Shown piece after piece: positions 19,952 to 30,460 of a stretch of DNA of 64,000 nucleotides. Both the position numbers and the translations under genes were made by a program. Source of the DNA: Macrocystis pyrifera (Eukaryota > Sar > Phaeophyceae > Laminariales > Laminariaceae). The stretch spans positions 8,919,665-8,983,664 of the forward strand of contig JASSKH010000025.1 in assembly GCA_031763025.1 (NCBI GenBank), given 5' to 3'. Positions within the stretch are counted from its first letter, which is position 1, and each line of letters starts with the position of its first letter. The notes beneath the pieces are model-generated. The model had not been told where the DNA came from, made no database searches, and saw nothing but the letters and a program-made list of their open reading frames with translations.

Positions 19952-21332
19952 GCCCAGTTTGAAACCAGCAATCAAATAGAGTATTGGGATTTTGATGTGT
20001 ATGGCTCTGTGCCCAACGGGGGGGGGGGGGGGGTATAGTAGCGTATCATAGTGCCATCGCGAAGTTTGCGTTAGGGACTCTTCTGAAGGTAACGATTCAA
20101 AGCTTGAAGTACGGCAAGTCGTCTTGGTTGTGTATGCTGCATCGTGGAGTATGGAGGTGACGTCTCCGTCCTATGCCGCACGGTGATACTCAGGGATATG
20201 TGGCTACTGTGGCTGCTATTGTGTATTGGCTGCTGTAGAGTGCTTTGGTTGCGTACTCCAGTAGAACGTTTGATCAGTTTGTGAGCATGATACTGAATAG
20301 TTCTGCCGACCCTGATGGACACTCTCAAACGGCTTTAGCTTACGTATCGTGACATTCCTGAAGGCATAGCCAGCAGTTTGTGCCGACCACAATGGGGGTT
20401 GGAGGCTGACTCGTTCCAAGCTCTCACATGTTCAAAAATACATGGAACACACAGATACACAGGGAATTACTCGTGCGAACGGCCTATTAATAGCCATTTT
20501 ACAACGCTAGCATTTAATTTAATCGACGGCTGACTCAATTTAAAAGCCTGGATGTACTGAAACACGAAGTATGTACATCGCGGGCTCCGTTCAATTGCAG
20601 TCTTTGGACGAACGAACTCGAATTATGCACGACACCGGAGCCAGCATGGCTACATATCACGAGTGTTCCCCACGCGGTGCGGTCGTACGAGCACCGCCAC
20701 AGTAGGGGTGTGGTGCCTCATTTTCTGAGCTCCTAACTTGAGGAGCTCAATGTATCACCCCAAAACGTGACTTTAAAGGATTTTTTCCGCGCGGCCCGGC
20801 CAACTCTTCTTATGCGCAGAGAAATGCGCTGGGGAAAGCATCATACTAACCGGTGGTTATTCGCTTGAGGAGCTCAACCGGTCTGAAAATGCTGAGCCGA
20901 AAAGTGCAAACCCCTACCATGGGATGAGTCACACATACATACATACAGCCAACGTTTCACAGACAAACTCCGCGTAGTTTTGGCCTTGGGGCCGAAATAC
21001 TGCTTGGAAGGTGGGCGCCATTTGTTTTACGCCACCAGTAAGTATGTACTGTGACCGCACGGGGTTCACCACCCTACCATTTCTCCGTTCTGTGGTTTTG
21101 TAGTGGATCGGCTTGACACCGCCACTGTTATTGTGAAACCCTCTATCCACACGTATGTGACTCTGTAAATGTATAGGTGCTGTGTTTCGTCCGCGTTGCG
21201 GACTTCCTGCTCTGGATGGAAATATTAGGAAACTTTGCGCACTAATATGGAGACCCGACGGTCATACACTTTTTGTCCAGGGTGGTACGAGGTATTTATA
21301 GAAGATGACGGTTCGATGCACCCCAGTCCGCA

Positions 21333-21389
21333 GTCCCGTTTTGGGGACAACTCACTTAGAATTTGAGTGGTTTGTCCCCAAAACGGGAC
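21333..21389. repeat. Perfect 18-bp inverted repeat (hairpin)
   Basis: Arms 21333-21350 and 21372-21389 (GTCCCGTTTTGGGGACAA and its complement) are separated by 21 bases that include partly matching CTCACT/GAGTGG. A related half copy is at 6068-6113, so this is likely a small dispersed foldback element. Confidence 0.75.
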
Positions 21390-22889
21390 GGCGGTTCTAA
21401 CAGGGTTAAATAACTCAAGGCACCATGAAATACATGCAGGAATCTTAATATATGATTTTCTCAGGGTGTTGGTGGTAGTGGTGATTGCCTTGAGGATGGT
21501 TGTTGGTGCTCTCTTGACACCTGCTACCTGGTACATGGTATGCGGCGAAAATGAGTATGCTTGCTTTTCCCACGACTACCCCTGGTACCTGGTAAGTAGG
21601 TCGTTCAGCACGACCAAGTTTCGCGAACTCGGGATACTTTTGAACACGAGTAGAGGAGAGTGGAGGTGCCTGGGGGCCTTCAGAGACCCCGTCCGAATCA
21701 AACTCAGCCGTACTTTCGTTGCGCACGGTGACAGAAAGCGACGTACGTATAACACGATACGAGCATTAGGGCGAGGAACATTCTAAGAAAATACCAAAAC
21801 TAGCAACCGCACTGATTCATTAGAGCAGCCGCGTATCGCTGTGGTCACAACGACAAGCACGGTGCAAGTACGAGTAGTACTACTACAGCAGTACGCCAAC
21901 TTGCGACGTAAGAGGACGGTGCGGATAAGCGGGCGTTTGGAATGTGTGTGGGAGAAAAAACTCGGATGTTTGTTTTTACATTTGCTCCACTCTAAGTTGC
22001 TATAATGAAGTGGGCATCAAATATCACTTGAAAAAATGAATGATTACTAGGAATCAGACGAACTACCGTATACCAGGTATAGTATGTATATAATATAGAT
22101 AGATTAGGTAGGGCGATAGCTCGAAGCGACACGAAACCGAGAAACGAATAACACCCTCAGGCTCCCGGATTCTTCACAAGACAATGACGCCAGTAATGAA
22201 CCAACTATAAACTGAATGCCATCACGTACAGAACCAATAATGGCAAGAGGAAACGCATCCTCATGAGCGAAAACGTCTGCCATACTTCCACGTACAACCA
22301 TCTACTAGTATTTGCCATCACGAAAAGAGACTACCGTACACCAACCACGCCTTCAAATCAAAGACTATACGTAAAGGTCAAACAGTTGTTGGTGCCAGAG
22401 ATCGGAGGTCTCGCAGACAAAATCCCTCTCTCTTTGTGCCGAATACGGGCACAGACACAAAGATTTTAACAGGTAACGGTAAAGCGAGATATCATAAACA
22501 AACGTATTACTGTACGCAGTTTGCAAAGTTGAGTATCAACTATTTAATCAGTCGAACTCACAGCTGACGTATTTCATAATTTTATAAAATTCCTCCACGC
22601 AAACGAAGTATTTATCCGACGCTAAAAGTAGCCGAAACCCTTCCAGCTGCAGAAAGTATCGACCGTCCACAAGCCACTACGTTTCATTGCGACGACAAGA
22701 TGGAAAACAATTCGCTTATGAATCTATCAAATCCTCAAAATATATCGTCTTTTTGAGTTCCCAAACAGAATTGCAACCAGCCATCAAATTCTGGAAATTA
22801 ATACTGGTTGTTGAAGGACGAATCATGACTATACGTGCGTATGGGTCCCCTTTCTCGTTTTGAGACCGTCATGTCCTGTACGGCCACAA

Positions 22890-22985
22890 GAAACGTTCTT
22901 TCGCGTTTCTTCAGCACACGTAGGCAGCCACAAAGAGGACGCCCTTTCCCGTTTCGTCAACACACGTAGGCAGCCACAAACAAGA
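22890..22985 (+). repeat. Two-copy tandem repeat, about 50-bp unit
   Basis: Both units contain a GTTTC run followed by CACACGTAGGCAGCCACAAA. Confidence 0.7.
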
Positions 22986-25763
22986 GATACCCGCAAAATA
23001 AACAAATCAGCCCAACCGACACACCACAGCACGGTGTCCCGCCTATCCTTGCCTCACCCCAAACTGTAAAACTGATCACTTCAAAACCTGTCGTATACCA
23101 ATCGATATCCCCTACCAGGGGAACACCACCACCGAGGCGTGCTGGAGAAATTGAAAAACGTATACCGGTAGTCTGAACCAAGACATTTACTACTACTGTA
23201 CAACCTGTCTACTCGTATGCCAACCGTAATCCCCCTACAGGGGGAACACTGCAGAAGAAGCGCGTTGGATTTATTAGAGCCCGATTGCCTACACTACGAG
23301 GGAAGGGAGCTAACACCAATTACAATGATGAACTCCAACACATTGATTGTTGCAATACTTTGTTTCTCTACTATTTATGACAGTCCCGGAATGAACATTA
23401 AAGTTTGGTACCTTTCAGACAACGCCCGTCGCGAACGATTTATCGCTCATCATAGATATATACGACTTCCTCAGAACGAACAGTCATTGCCCTATCATTC
23501 AGAAATCGACCCCAGTTGCAAACGATATATATATATACCCTACCATCCACGACTTACCCGGAAATAACGATTAGCCGTATACCACTCAGATATCCCTACC
23601 CAGTCGCAAACGATGCGTCTATCACTATCCACGACTTACCTAGTAAAACGATAAATCTCATGTTGAGGAGGAATGTGACCGACAATGATGATAGTCGAAG
23701 GTAAGCGCTTGGATCGCTGTTAGGCAAGTCCAGTTGCGGGCTTCTTCAGAAGCAAGATGTTGATGATCTTGAATTTTGCTCTCAGGCCGATTGAGAGAGG
23801 GAAGAAAGGAGAGTGGCTCATGACAAGGAAATCAGCAACGCAGACCCATACTAGCTAGCATTGTCAAGAACGTTGCGCTTGTAGACGTAACGCTTTCAGA
23901 CGTACTACGTACTGTTCTCAAGAACGCTATGCTTCCAGACGTTCAACGAACTGCATACCAGGTATCATTCTCTGGAAGGATACACTCTACGACTCCTAGG
24001 TTTTACAAAAATAGCCTGTGAGATGCCCCGCATATATTCTTGGAATGTTCCTATTCGTCTTGTGCCGCATTTCTGTGTTACGTATCTACGTATTTTGGCT
24101 ATACCACATAATTACGTTTTCCATGTTTGTGCTTCAGTAGCACTACATTCTAATGAGCACTGACCAAGGCGACTATGTTGCCAACCAGCGACTCGGTAGG
24201 CCACTGGTTACTTGGTACTACCTATCACTAACACGACCCCTCGATGGAGGTGACATCCTCAAACTTGCTACTCGACATACGACGGTTTATAGTAGTTCCT
24301 TTATGAACTTAGCGTGAGATTGATACTGACTTCAATTCTTCGCAATCTTGAAGACCTGCACAACAATGGGTTCTGCTCCAGGGAGGGAGGGTGTTCCCAC
24401 GCATAGCAACGATTGAACAGCATCTTCCGGCCCGTGTACGAACAGCGGCAATAATGATGTAGTCTTGGCACACACCCTACTCGTGGCTTACGTACGCTAC
24501 CAAACAATACGCGAGAACAATACCCCAGCGATCATTTAGTTGGCCAAGATATGAAGAAACAAGCTACTACATAGCAGTCTGCTACGCCTCTCTCCACCCC
24601 GTACAATGTGCAATATTTACGCAGGTTTACCTACTAGCCTACAACACTACTGTAGAATCAAACGCAGGTAATATTCCAGTCAGTTCATCGACCAAGAAAA
24701 GAAGAAGCAGCACAGCCTAAAACCGTGACTTCGTTCTTTTCGCGACAAGCATATAGCCGAACGGCCTCCCATTGTCCCTGCCGACCGCAATAAAAGGAAC
24801 AAGGGGACTCCCAGCGATTTTACAGCTGTTAGACCCATGCCTATAGAAACGCAAAGTTTCTATAAACAGTTTGAATTCCAAAGATACCCACCGGAATTGT
24901 TCAGGTACAGCTTGCTATGAGCACGATTCTTTAAGCCGAAAGTTCCAAGCTATTGGAAAACCCCGAAAAAAAACAATTCCGGGGCCGATGTTGGGAGATC
25001 GGCTTCAGAAAAACTCAGGCGGATGTTTAGTTCGAAGCGGTCAGATTCCGAGTCCTCGACAGACATCGATAGACAAAACCAAAGACTGCGTCATGATTCC
25101 GAACGGAGTGCGCTTGATAGGGGCTCCGACCCACCGCAGGGTCACCGTGTTCACACAATGGCTGGTGATATGTGGCGGGCGCTGCCCAGGCGTATGATAA
25201 AACAAACAATTGGCCGCTGGTGTGCACAAAAGAGATGATAGTTTTTGTCAAGCCGTATCGAATGCCAAAAAATAGGCCTTTTTTTTTTCGGGTTAAGGAG
25301 AAGACCGTAGGACGCCGCCGGCAAGCTCTCGACCCCTAGACCGTGGATTCACCTGGTATCTTTGAGGCCGCCATCAACACTCCTTGGCCTTGCCCAACAC
25401 CAAGCGGGTTGGCCGTGGGCTGAGTCTATGTCGAGATCGAAGGCTTCTCGCCGCAAGAGCAGATTTTTATCAGCGTGTCAACATTTTAGCAACGAGAGAA
25501 AACAAATTGCTCCGCCTGCAGCCGTTTGAAAAAGTACATTTATGAAAATCAACCCATACTTTCCTTATTTTCCCACAGCGGTGGTACGAGAATATCTTGG
25601 GCTGCTTCTTGAAAGCAATATTTTTTTAAGAAAACCTTCAAACTTCGCATTTCTATTGTCATAGGCTACTATTAATAATACTATTCTAGAGAGACATCAC
25701 CCCTAGTGTATACCTGTCTCGTGGCAGTTGATGCCCGATCTCCCTCGTTCGAAGGTTCCCTGC

Positions 25764-26085
25764 TCAGCACGAGAAGTCCTCGATCGGTCGCAGGATTGAG
25801 CCGGAATGCGGTATAGCGAAGTGCTTGGCTGCGCAGTCGGCGAGTATTTCCTGCTGCGGCACGTGATGGATAATAATCTTGCTGCCCTTGGCCAGCTCGT
25901 GAAGGAAGAAGAGCCGCAAAGCAATGTGCTTCGTCCTTGAGCTGTACGTCGAGTTTCCAGCAACGTCCAACGCAACCGAGCTGAAGGACTTGAAGCCCAC
26001 AGAGAAACGCGTGCTACCTCCAGACTATGACAGCACTGCTGTTAACCCCTTCTTTGAGCCTGAGTTGGACCTCTGCTGACCCAAA
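25764..26085 (-). pseudogene. Fragment of a copia-type RNase H
   Basis: The minus frame 26000-25764 contains YSSRTKHIALRLFFLHELAK and then HHVPQQEILADCAAKHF. This is the C-terminal copia RNase H pattern (S-K-H-I-D-I-R...FF..E, then V.......AD..TK), which the full elements in this window show as SKHIDVRHHFLRE ... HADFLTKPL. The AD pair is kept; the Asp after KHI is replaced by Ala. A weak continuation toward 26085 resembles the preceding Glu-containing helix but needs a frame change. It is unrelated at sequence level to the two full copies, so it is a scrap of another, older copia family. Confidence 0.7.
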
Positions 26086-26497
26086 TACTACATGAACATG
26101 CCCACCGCTTACCTTCTTATCCCGCATGGGTAGCACTCTCTTCCAAATACCATTCGTTTTCCGCAATACACACACCGCAAAGAAATGTATCCAGCTATCC
26201 CTGGATCTCATCGGGGCTCGGGTTCCTACGGTCCCGACACGGCTCCGTGTCTACTCTTATCCTACAGATCACGCTACACCGGGCCGGAGTGCCTGTTTGT
26301 CAGCCCTTCGACCCTGTCCTTGTGACATCGTATGCATGCTCTTCGGAGTGGGGTTGGTTACCCTTGCTAAGATGAAATCCGCGCCTCAGCTTCGTAAAAC
26401 AGCAAAAACATACTACAGGTTATGTCGGACCCGGAGCAGTTTAGGTTTCGTAACACAATTGCCACAAACCTCTGCCGCGCGCGCAACACTTGTCGTA

Positions 26498-27513
26498 TCA
26501 TGCATTGCGTGCCCGGTGGAAATCTGTTGAGCGCACCAATCGTGGTGACCTAGTCACACCCTGCCACTCAAATACCAGTAGCATCGAATGGTTGTACACC
26601 GTGACAACCAGAAACACGTTGGCGGCGATGAGAACAGTCCCGAACGCTGATGGCGTACTGCTCTGTTCACTAGAGGTGTCTACCTTCATCAAGAGGGCCA
26701 CGTACATGCTGGCCAAGATTATGCCGTTCGCCCAACGGTACAGGCCCATGTCGACACCTCAACGGAAGGGACACATCGATTCGGAGACGAAGAAGAGCAC
26801 AGCCGCGACCAGCAACACCACAGCGATCTGCGCAACGCTGCTGGGAGGCACGAACGAGGCAGTCGCGGTACGGGCTATACGACGGCCGCACTCCAAGACC
26901 TCATAGAAGTGTCGCGGCGCCTTGTACGTAGTCCATATGCTGCCGAATGGCTTCAGATGCTGCATCGACGTCCGGTTAGCGTTCTTCAGGTCCACTCGGT
27001 TGTGAATGAGCCACCAGGAAAGCATTGCGGGTAGGCCGATAGGATAGACGCACAACATCAAGATCGCATAGGCCTTGAACATGGCGTGCCTGTCGGTATC
27101 GCACGCAATGTTACAATCTGCCCGGAGGTACGACACGTCGTCGTCCAGAGTTTCGCAAACCAAAAGCTGGAAAATCGTGAATGAGACCGACGAGTACACC
27201 AGGAATGCGACAAATAGTCCCGCAGAGAGGTGCTTGCGCTGAACTTCGCGCAGTGCGACCTCCGAGTACCTGTGTTTTCTTTTGGCGATGAAGTACGTGC
27301 CGCCCAGGGCTATCAGCACCACGAGCGGCGCCATCGTGTTGAGGACGAGGCGGTCGTAAACGTCGGTCGGTACTAGGCAAGAGTACGACAAGGTCACACC
27401 GACGTCGAGGTTGATGAAGTTCAGCTTGGCGATAAACGTAGCATACTCCTCCGGGTAGACGTCTCCCGCGATAGCGGCAAACACGGGCGGATCACCAGTG
27501 AGAGACGCGGGCA
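26498..27513 (-). pseudogene. Exon remnant: C-terminal membrane bundle
   Basis: Starts after the strong acceptor CCTTCTCTTGCCAG (ends 27514). Recognisable family blocks are DVYPEEYATFIAKLNFINLD, then MAPLVVLIALGGTYFIA, then FVAFLVYSSVSFTIFQLLVC, then SYLRADCNIAC, then YAILMLCVYPIGLPAMLSWW, then HFYEVLECGRRI. One TGA follows SESMCPFR; the same frame then continues with MGLYRWANGIILASMYVALL and a last membrane segment near AFGTVLIAANVFLVVTVY. With a single stop in about 330 codons, this exon was lost recently or the stop is a sequence error. Confidence 0.75.
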
Positions 27514-28669
27514 CTGGCAAGAGAAGGGATCATAATGAGGTTTGGGAGCTGCTCGTGGAGCCCTCCGCCCCAAACGCGCGTCCTCGGAAAAAGGCTTCTC
27601 TGTGCCACTACTGCTGTCGCTCCTGGCTCAAATGTGTTCGTTAGTTCGTTGCAACGCATACCGGGGGTATTCTACCAGTGTTTTGCATTCCTCATTATTT
27701 CACTCGCGTTCGTCTCGACCGTGTACTGCCACGAACAACACCATAAAATCTTTTCGAAAACGCGTCACTATGTGTTTAGTCAGTTTTTCTTTTCGACACC
27801 GCGTCATAATTATTCCTCGAACCTCACCGGTTTGAAAATTGAGATGCGGTCGAGAGCGGCTTTAGGGGGATACTGTTTTGCCCAAGCGGCGCTCGTCACG
27901 GACGACAACGTTTGTTTGGAGAGGTGCAACACCAACCTCTTGGTAGCGGAATTTTCAGCAGCAAGATGGTTGTTGCAATGCGCACAGAAGTACTGTGTGC
28001 AGAAACGCAAGGCAGTCGGCTGTCGCCGTAGTTGGCGCGAGAACATGTCCGAAATTGTGCTCGGGCGACATGCAAGCGTTTTTGTTCCCCTGTACGTCCA
28101 CGGCATGGACATTCACCCCCATCGTTAACCCCCAAATACCCGTGAAATATTTGCAGACCAGGTGTTAGCAATACTTTCCTTTAGACCTCTCAGGCATCAG
28201 GCATAGAACCCGTCGAAGGGGGTGCCGCAGATCCTTGAAACGTAGTTTCTGACCGACGCGGCCCTTCAATCGGTCTAGACATGTTTTAAAGAGCATACAA
28301 CCCAGCTTCAGTAGCACTTGGCATAACGCATATTCCACTAGCTTCCCGTTCACCGGCGACTTCACATGTGTTTAGCTCAACAATCGTCGATTTGTTTCGT
28401 TTCTTGGAGACCGTTGGCGTTTGTTGGCGCCTCAAAACGCGAAGCCATTCGTTTCGTTAAAAACGCTGTGTTTCTTCGGGAAACTACCCGGTAGCCGATC
28501 ACATGATATTTCACCCTGCAAGCTCAAGGTTCGTTGGACACTGTCGCGCAATCTACGGGTTCGTCCAGACCATGGATGTTCACATGCTAACGGCAACGCA
28601 CGCGCAACCGAAACCCAACAGACCAATAACTCGACCGGAAGCCCCCCGACAGTCAGCCTATATAAATAC

Positions 28670-28995
28670 CCGGGAAATGATGTGCCATACAACAACGACG
28701 ATCTTGACGGCCGTGAGCGGGAAGACCTTCATGAAGACGGCCTGCCAATGAATGCATCGCCTTTCCACCGACCCTTTTCCTGTTTCTGTCTCCTCGATAC
28801 AACCACTGTCGACACTGCGCCAACAGGATGGCCGCCCCAATGACACGTACCACGAACATGGCTACAATTAGCCCCACTGCCGATGGTTTGTCGGCGTCTG
28901 AGAATTTGCGACAGTCGTAAGAGATCGTAGGAGCGCAGCCTTCGGCACATACAGCGCAATCCGTCACGGTAATCGGTAATCGGGGTCGGACAACA
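28670..28995 (-). pseudogene. Exon remnant: Cys motif, first membrane segment and KIVVV block
   Basis: Acceptor ACGTCAG (ends 28996), donor GTATTT after 28670. The first part and the KIVVV block lie in different frames, so one indel between about 28850 and 28770, or an unseen short intron, must be assumed. The exon leads into the 27513-26498 block, where the family continues with a VYP motif. Confidence 0.6.
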
Positions 28996-29437
28996 CTGAC
29001 GTGAGTTAGAGCGAGCAAGCAAGAATTAGAAGGGGTCCGGTCTTGAGCAGCCTGTCAAGCTCCAAGGACTGGTAGACTATCGGCGCCTATTGCAGAGGAC
29101 AGTAAATGCGCTCTGTTCAATCTACCGTCAGCTAGATAGATAAACAAGCCCGATGCGAGAGCTGCAATGAGTATATCCATCGGTGCGTCTGTTTTGTTAT
29201 ACCAGCGTACATGTTTTCCAAATATGCGGTTGGGATGGTTTACGCACCCTAAGGCACTTTGGTTTCGCGCAGCGGTTCGACCGTCTAAAAGCAGTCGATC
29301 CGACTACTATGAGAAGGGTGTCAATGCCGAGAAGGGAGTGTTTATAAATATATGTCGATTGCTTGCCAAAACCCACACTGTTGAACTTTAACACCCTCTC
29401 CGTTGTCGACGAAAAGAAGCCCGACAAGCGATCTCAC

Positions 29438-29725
29438 CTCTGTGCAGGGTTCTCAGTTTTTTCTGCGGCAAGTACGAACACAAGCACCGAACACTTGCTT
29501 GGACCTTCGAAGCCAGCGGCGCACTAGTTGTTAGCGTCGACGCCACCAACAGCCGCGCGTCGACGATGACACTCGAGGTTGACTTGACTCTCGTTTGTCG
29601 TACGGTAATAGCCTTCCTTGAGGGTAATGCTCTCGACGGTAGTTCCACTCGAGGCGGCTTTCGCGCCCGTCGGAAGCCCTTCGCAACTGGGAATCTCGTT
29701 CTCGTGTTGGACCTCCACGCCATCA
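29438..29725 (-). pseudogene. Exon remnant: end of the Cys-rich extracellular module
   Basis: Acceptor CACCAG before 29725, donor AGAG|GTGAGA at 29438. Contains PSCEGLPTGAKAASSGTTVE and EGYYRTTNESQVNLEC, resembling the family's C-x-C-P-G...G-Y-Y-R...C repeat. Several Cys positions are substituted and a TAG interrupts the block before CAAGFEGP. Confidence 0.6.
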
Positions 29726-29757
29726 GGGGTCTGGTGCATTGTTGGCTTTTCTCATGG

Positions 29758-30460
29758 AAGTAGGTGGAAGCTTCCAAAACAATGTGGAATCTTTCATGGA
29801 AGTGGTGGAAGCTATAGTGACTTCCATGGAAGCTTCTGTCGCTTCCGTAGAAGCTTCCACTTCCATCCACTTCCATGGAAGCTGCTTCCATGAAAGTTAG
29901 TAGTGGAAAATTCCATGGAAGTGCCATGAAAGTGGCAGTGAAAGTTTCCATGGAAGCTTCCGAGGAACATCATTTACTCCCATTGGCTTCTGCACACTTC
30001 CATAAATTATAGAGTACTTCCACAACCTTCCGGCTGTCCCTGGAAGCTTCCGCTGCTTCCATGGAAGCTTCCATGCAAGCTTCTTCCACGGAAGTACATG
30101 GGCGCTTCCATGGAAACTTCCACTGCTACTTTCATGGTTCTTCCACGGAATTTTCCGCTACGAACTTTCATGGAAGCTTCCATCACTTCCATGGAAGCTT
30201 CCACCACTTGTATTTAAGGTTCCAATGCTTTCATGTTAGCTTCTACAACTTCTATGGAAGCTTCCACCACTTCCATGGAAGTGATGATAGCTCCAATGGG
30301 AGCGGTGGAAAGCCTCTATTTTCGAGGGGATTGGAAGCTTCCGCAAATGCTTCCTGTAGAAGGCTCGGTGGGAGCTTCCAGTAGCGCTTCCCCGGAAGCT
30401 TCCTAAGAGATGCGTTCACTTCCACGGGCTTCCATGACCCGGTTCCAGTTTCTTCCAGTT
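29758..30460. repeat. Array of CTTCCATGGAAG / GGAAGCTTCC palindromic motifs
   Basis: About 700 bases made largely of TTCCATGGAAGCTTCCA-like words, each part its own reverse complement, with irregular spacing and intervening short variable segments. Frames through it are rich in Ser, Phe, His and Gly on both strands and are artefacts. A short relative is at 61640-61790, and a single motif pair is near 31100-31170. Confidence 0.85.

Larger units (their letters stand above)
19952..25763. other. Long stretch without a supported gene
   Basis: Contains a G16 tract (20018-20033), a GAGCTCCT/AGGAGCTC hairpin near 20738-20760, the perfect palindrome 21333-21389, and scattered imperfect duplications (22890-22985, 23080-23660, 23860-23950). 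Some frames exceed 100 codons (for example 21367-21786), but none shows a motif, splice context or normal composition that I would defend. Confidence 0.5.
26498..29725 (-). pseudogene. Decayed multi-pass membrane protein with ephrin-receptor-like Cys-rich region
   Basis: Three exon remnants on the minus strand, in family order. 29725-29438: the end of a Cys-rich module (GTTVESITLKEGYYR, ECHRRRAAVGG, CAAGFEGP). 28995-28670: a CAVCAEGCAPT/YDC motif followed by the first membrane segment (VGLIVAMFVVRVIGAAILLA) and PLTAVKIVVVVWHIISR. 27513-26498: the C-terminal membrane bundle. This layout is known from stramenopile proteins annotated as ephrin-receptor-like or GCC2/GCC3 domain proteins, thought to be surface receptors or TRP-like channels; the function is inference. 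Breaks: TAG at the end of GGVDANN, a one-base frame change between the first membrane segment and the AVKIVVV segment, loss of two conserved Cys, and TGA after CPFR near 26767. The 5' part of the gene is not visible. Confidence 0.7.

Noticed and set aside
27535-28128. Plus-strand open frame of about 197 codons
   Set aside because: It lies inside the intron of the minus-strand membrane pseudogene, has no motif, and its composition matches neighbouring noncoding sequence.
29388-30384. Ser/Phe/His-rich frames in the CTTCCATGGAAG array
   Set aside because: Translations of a palindromic repeat; both strands give similar peptides.
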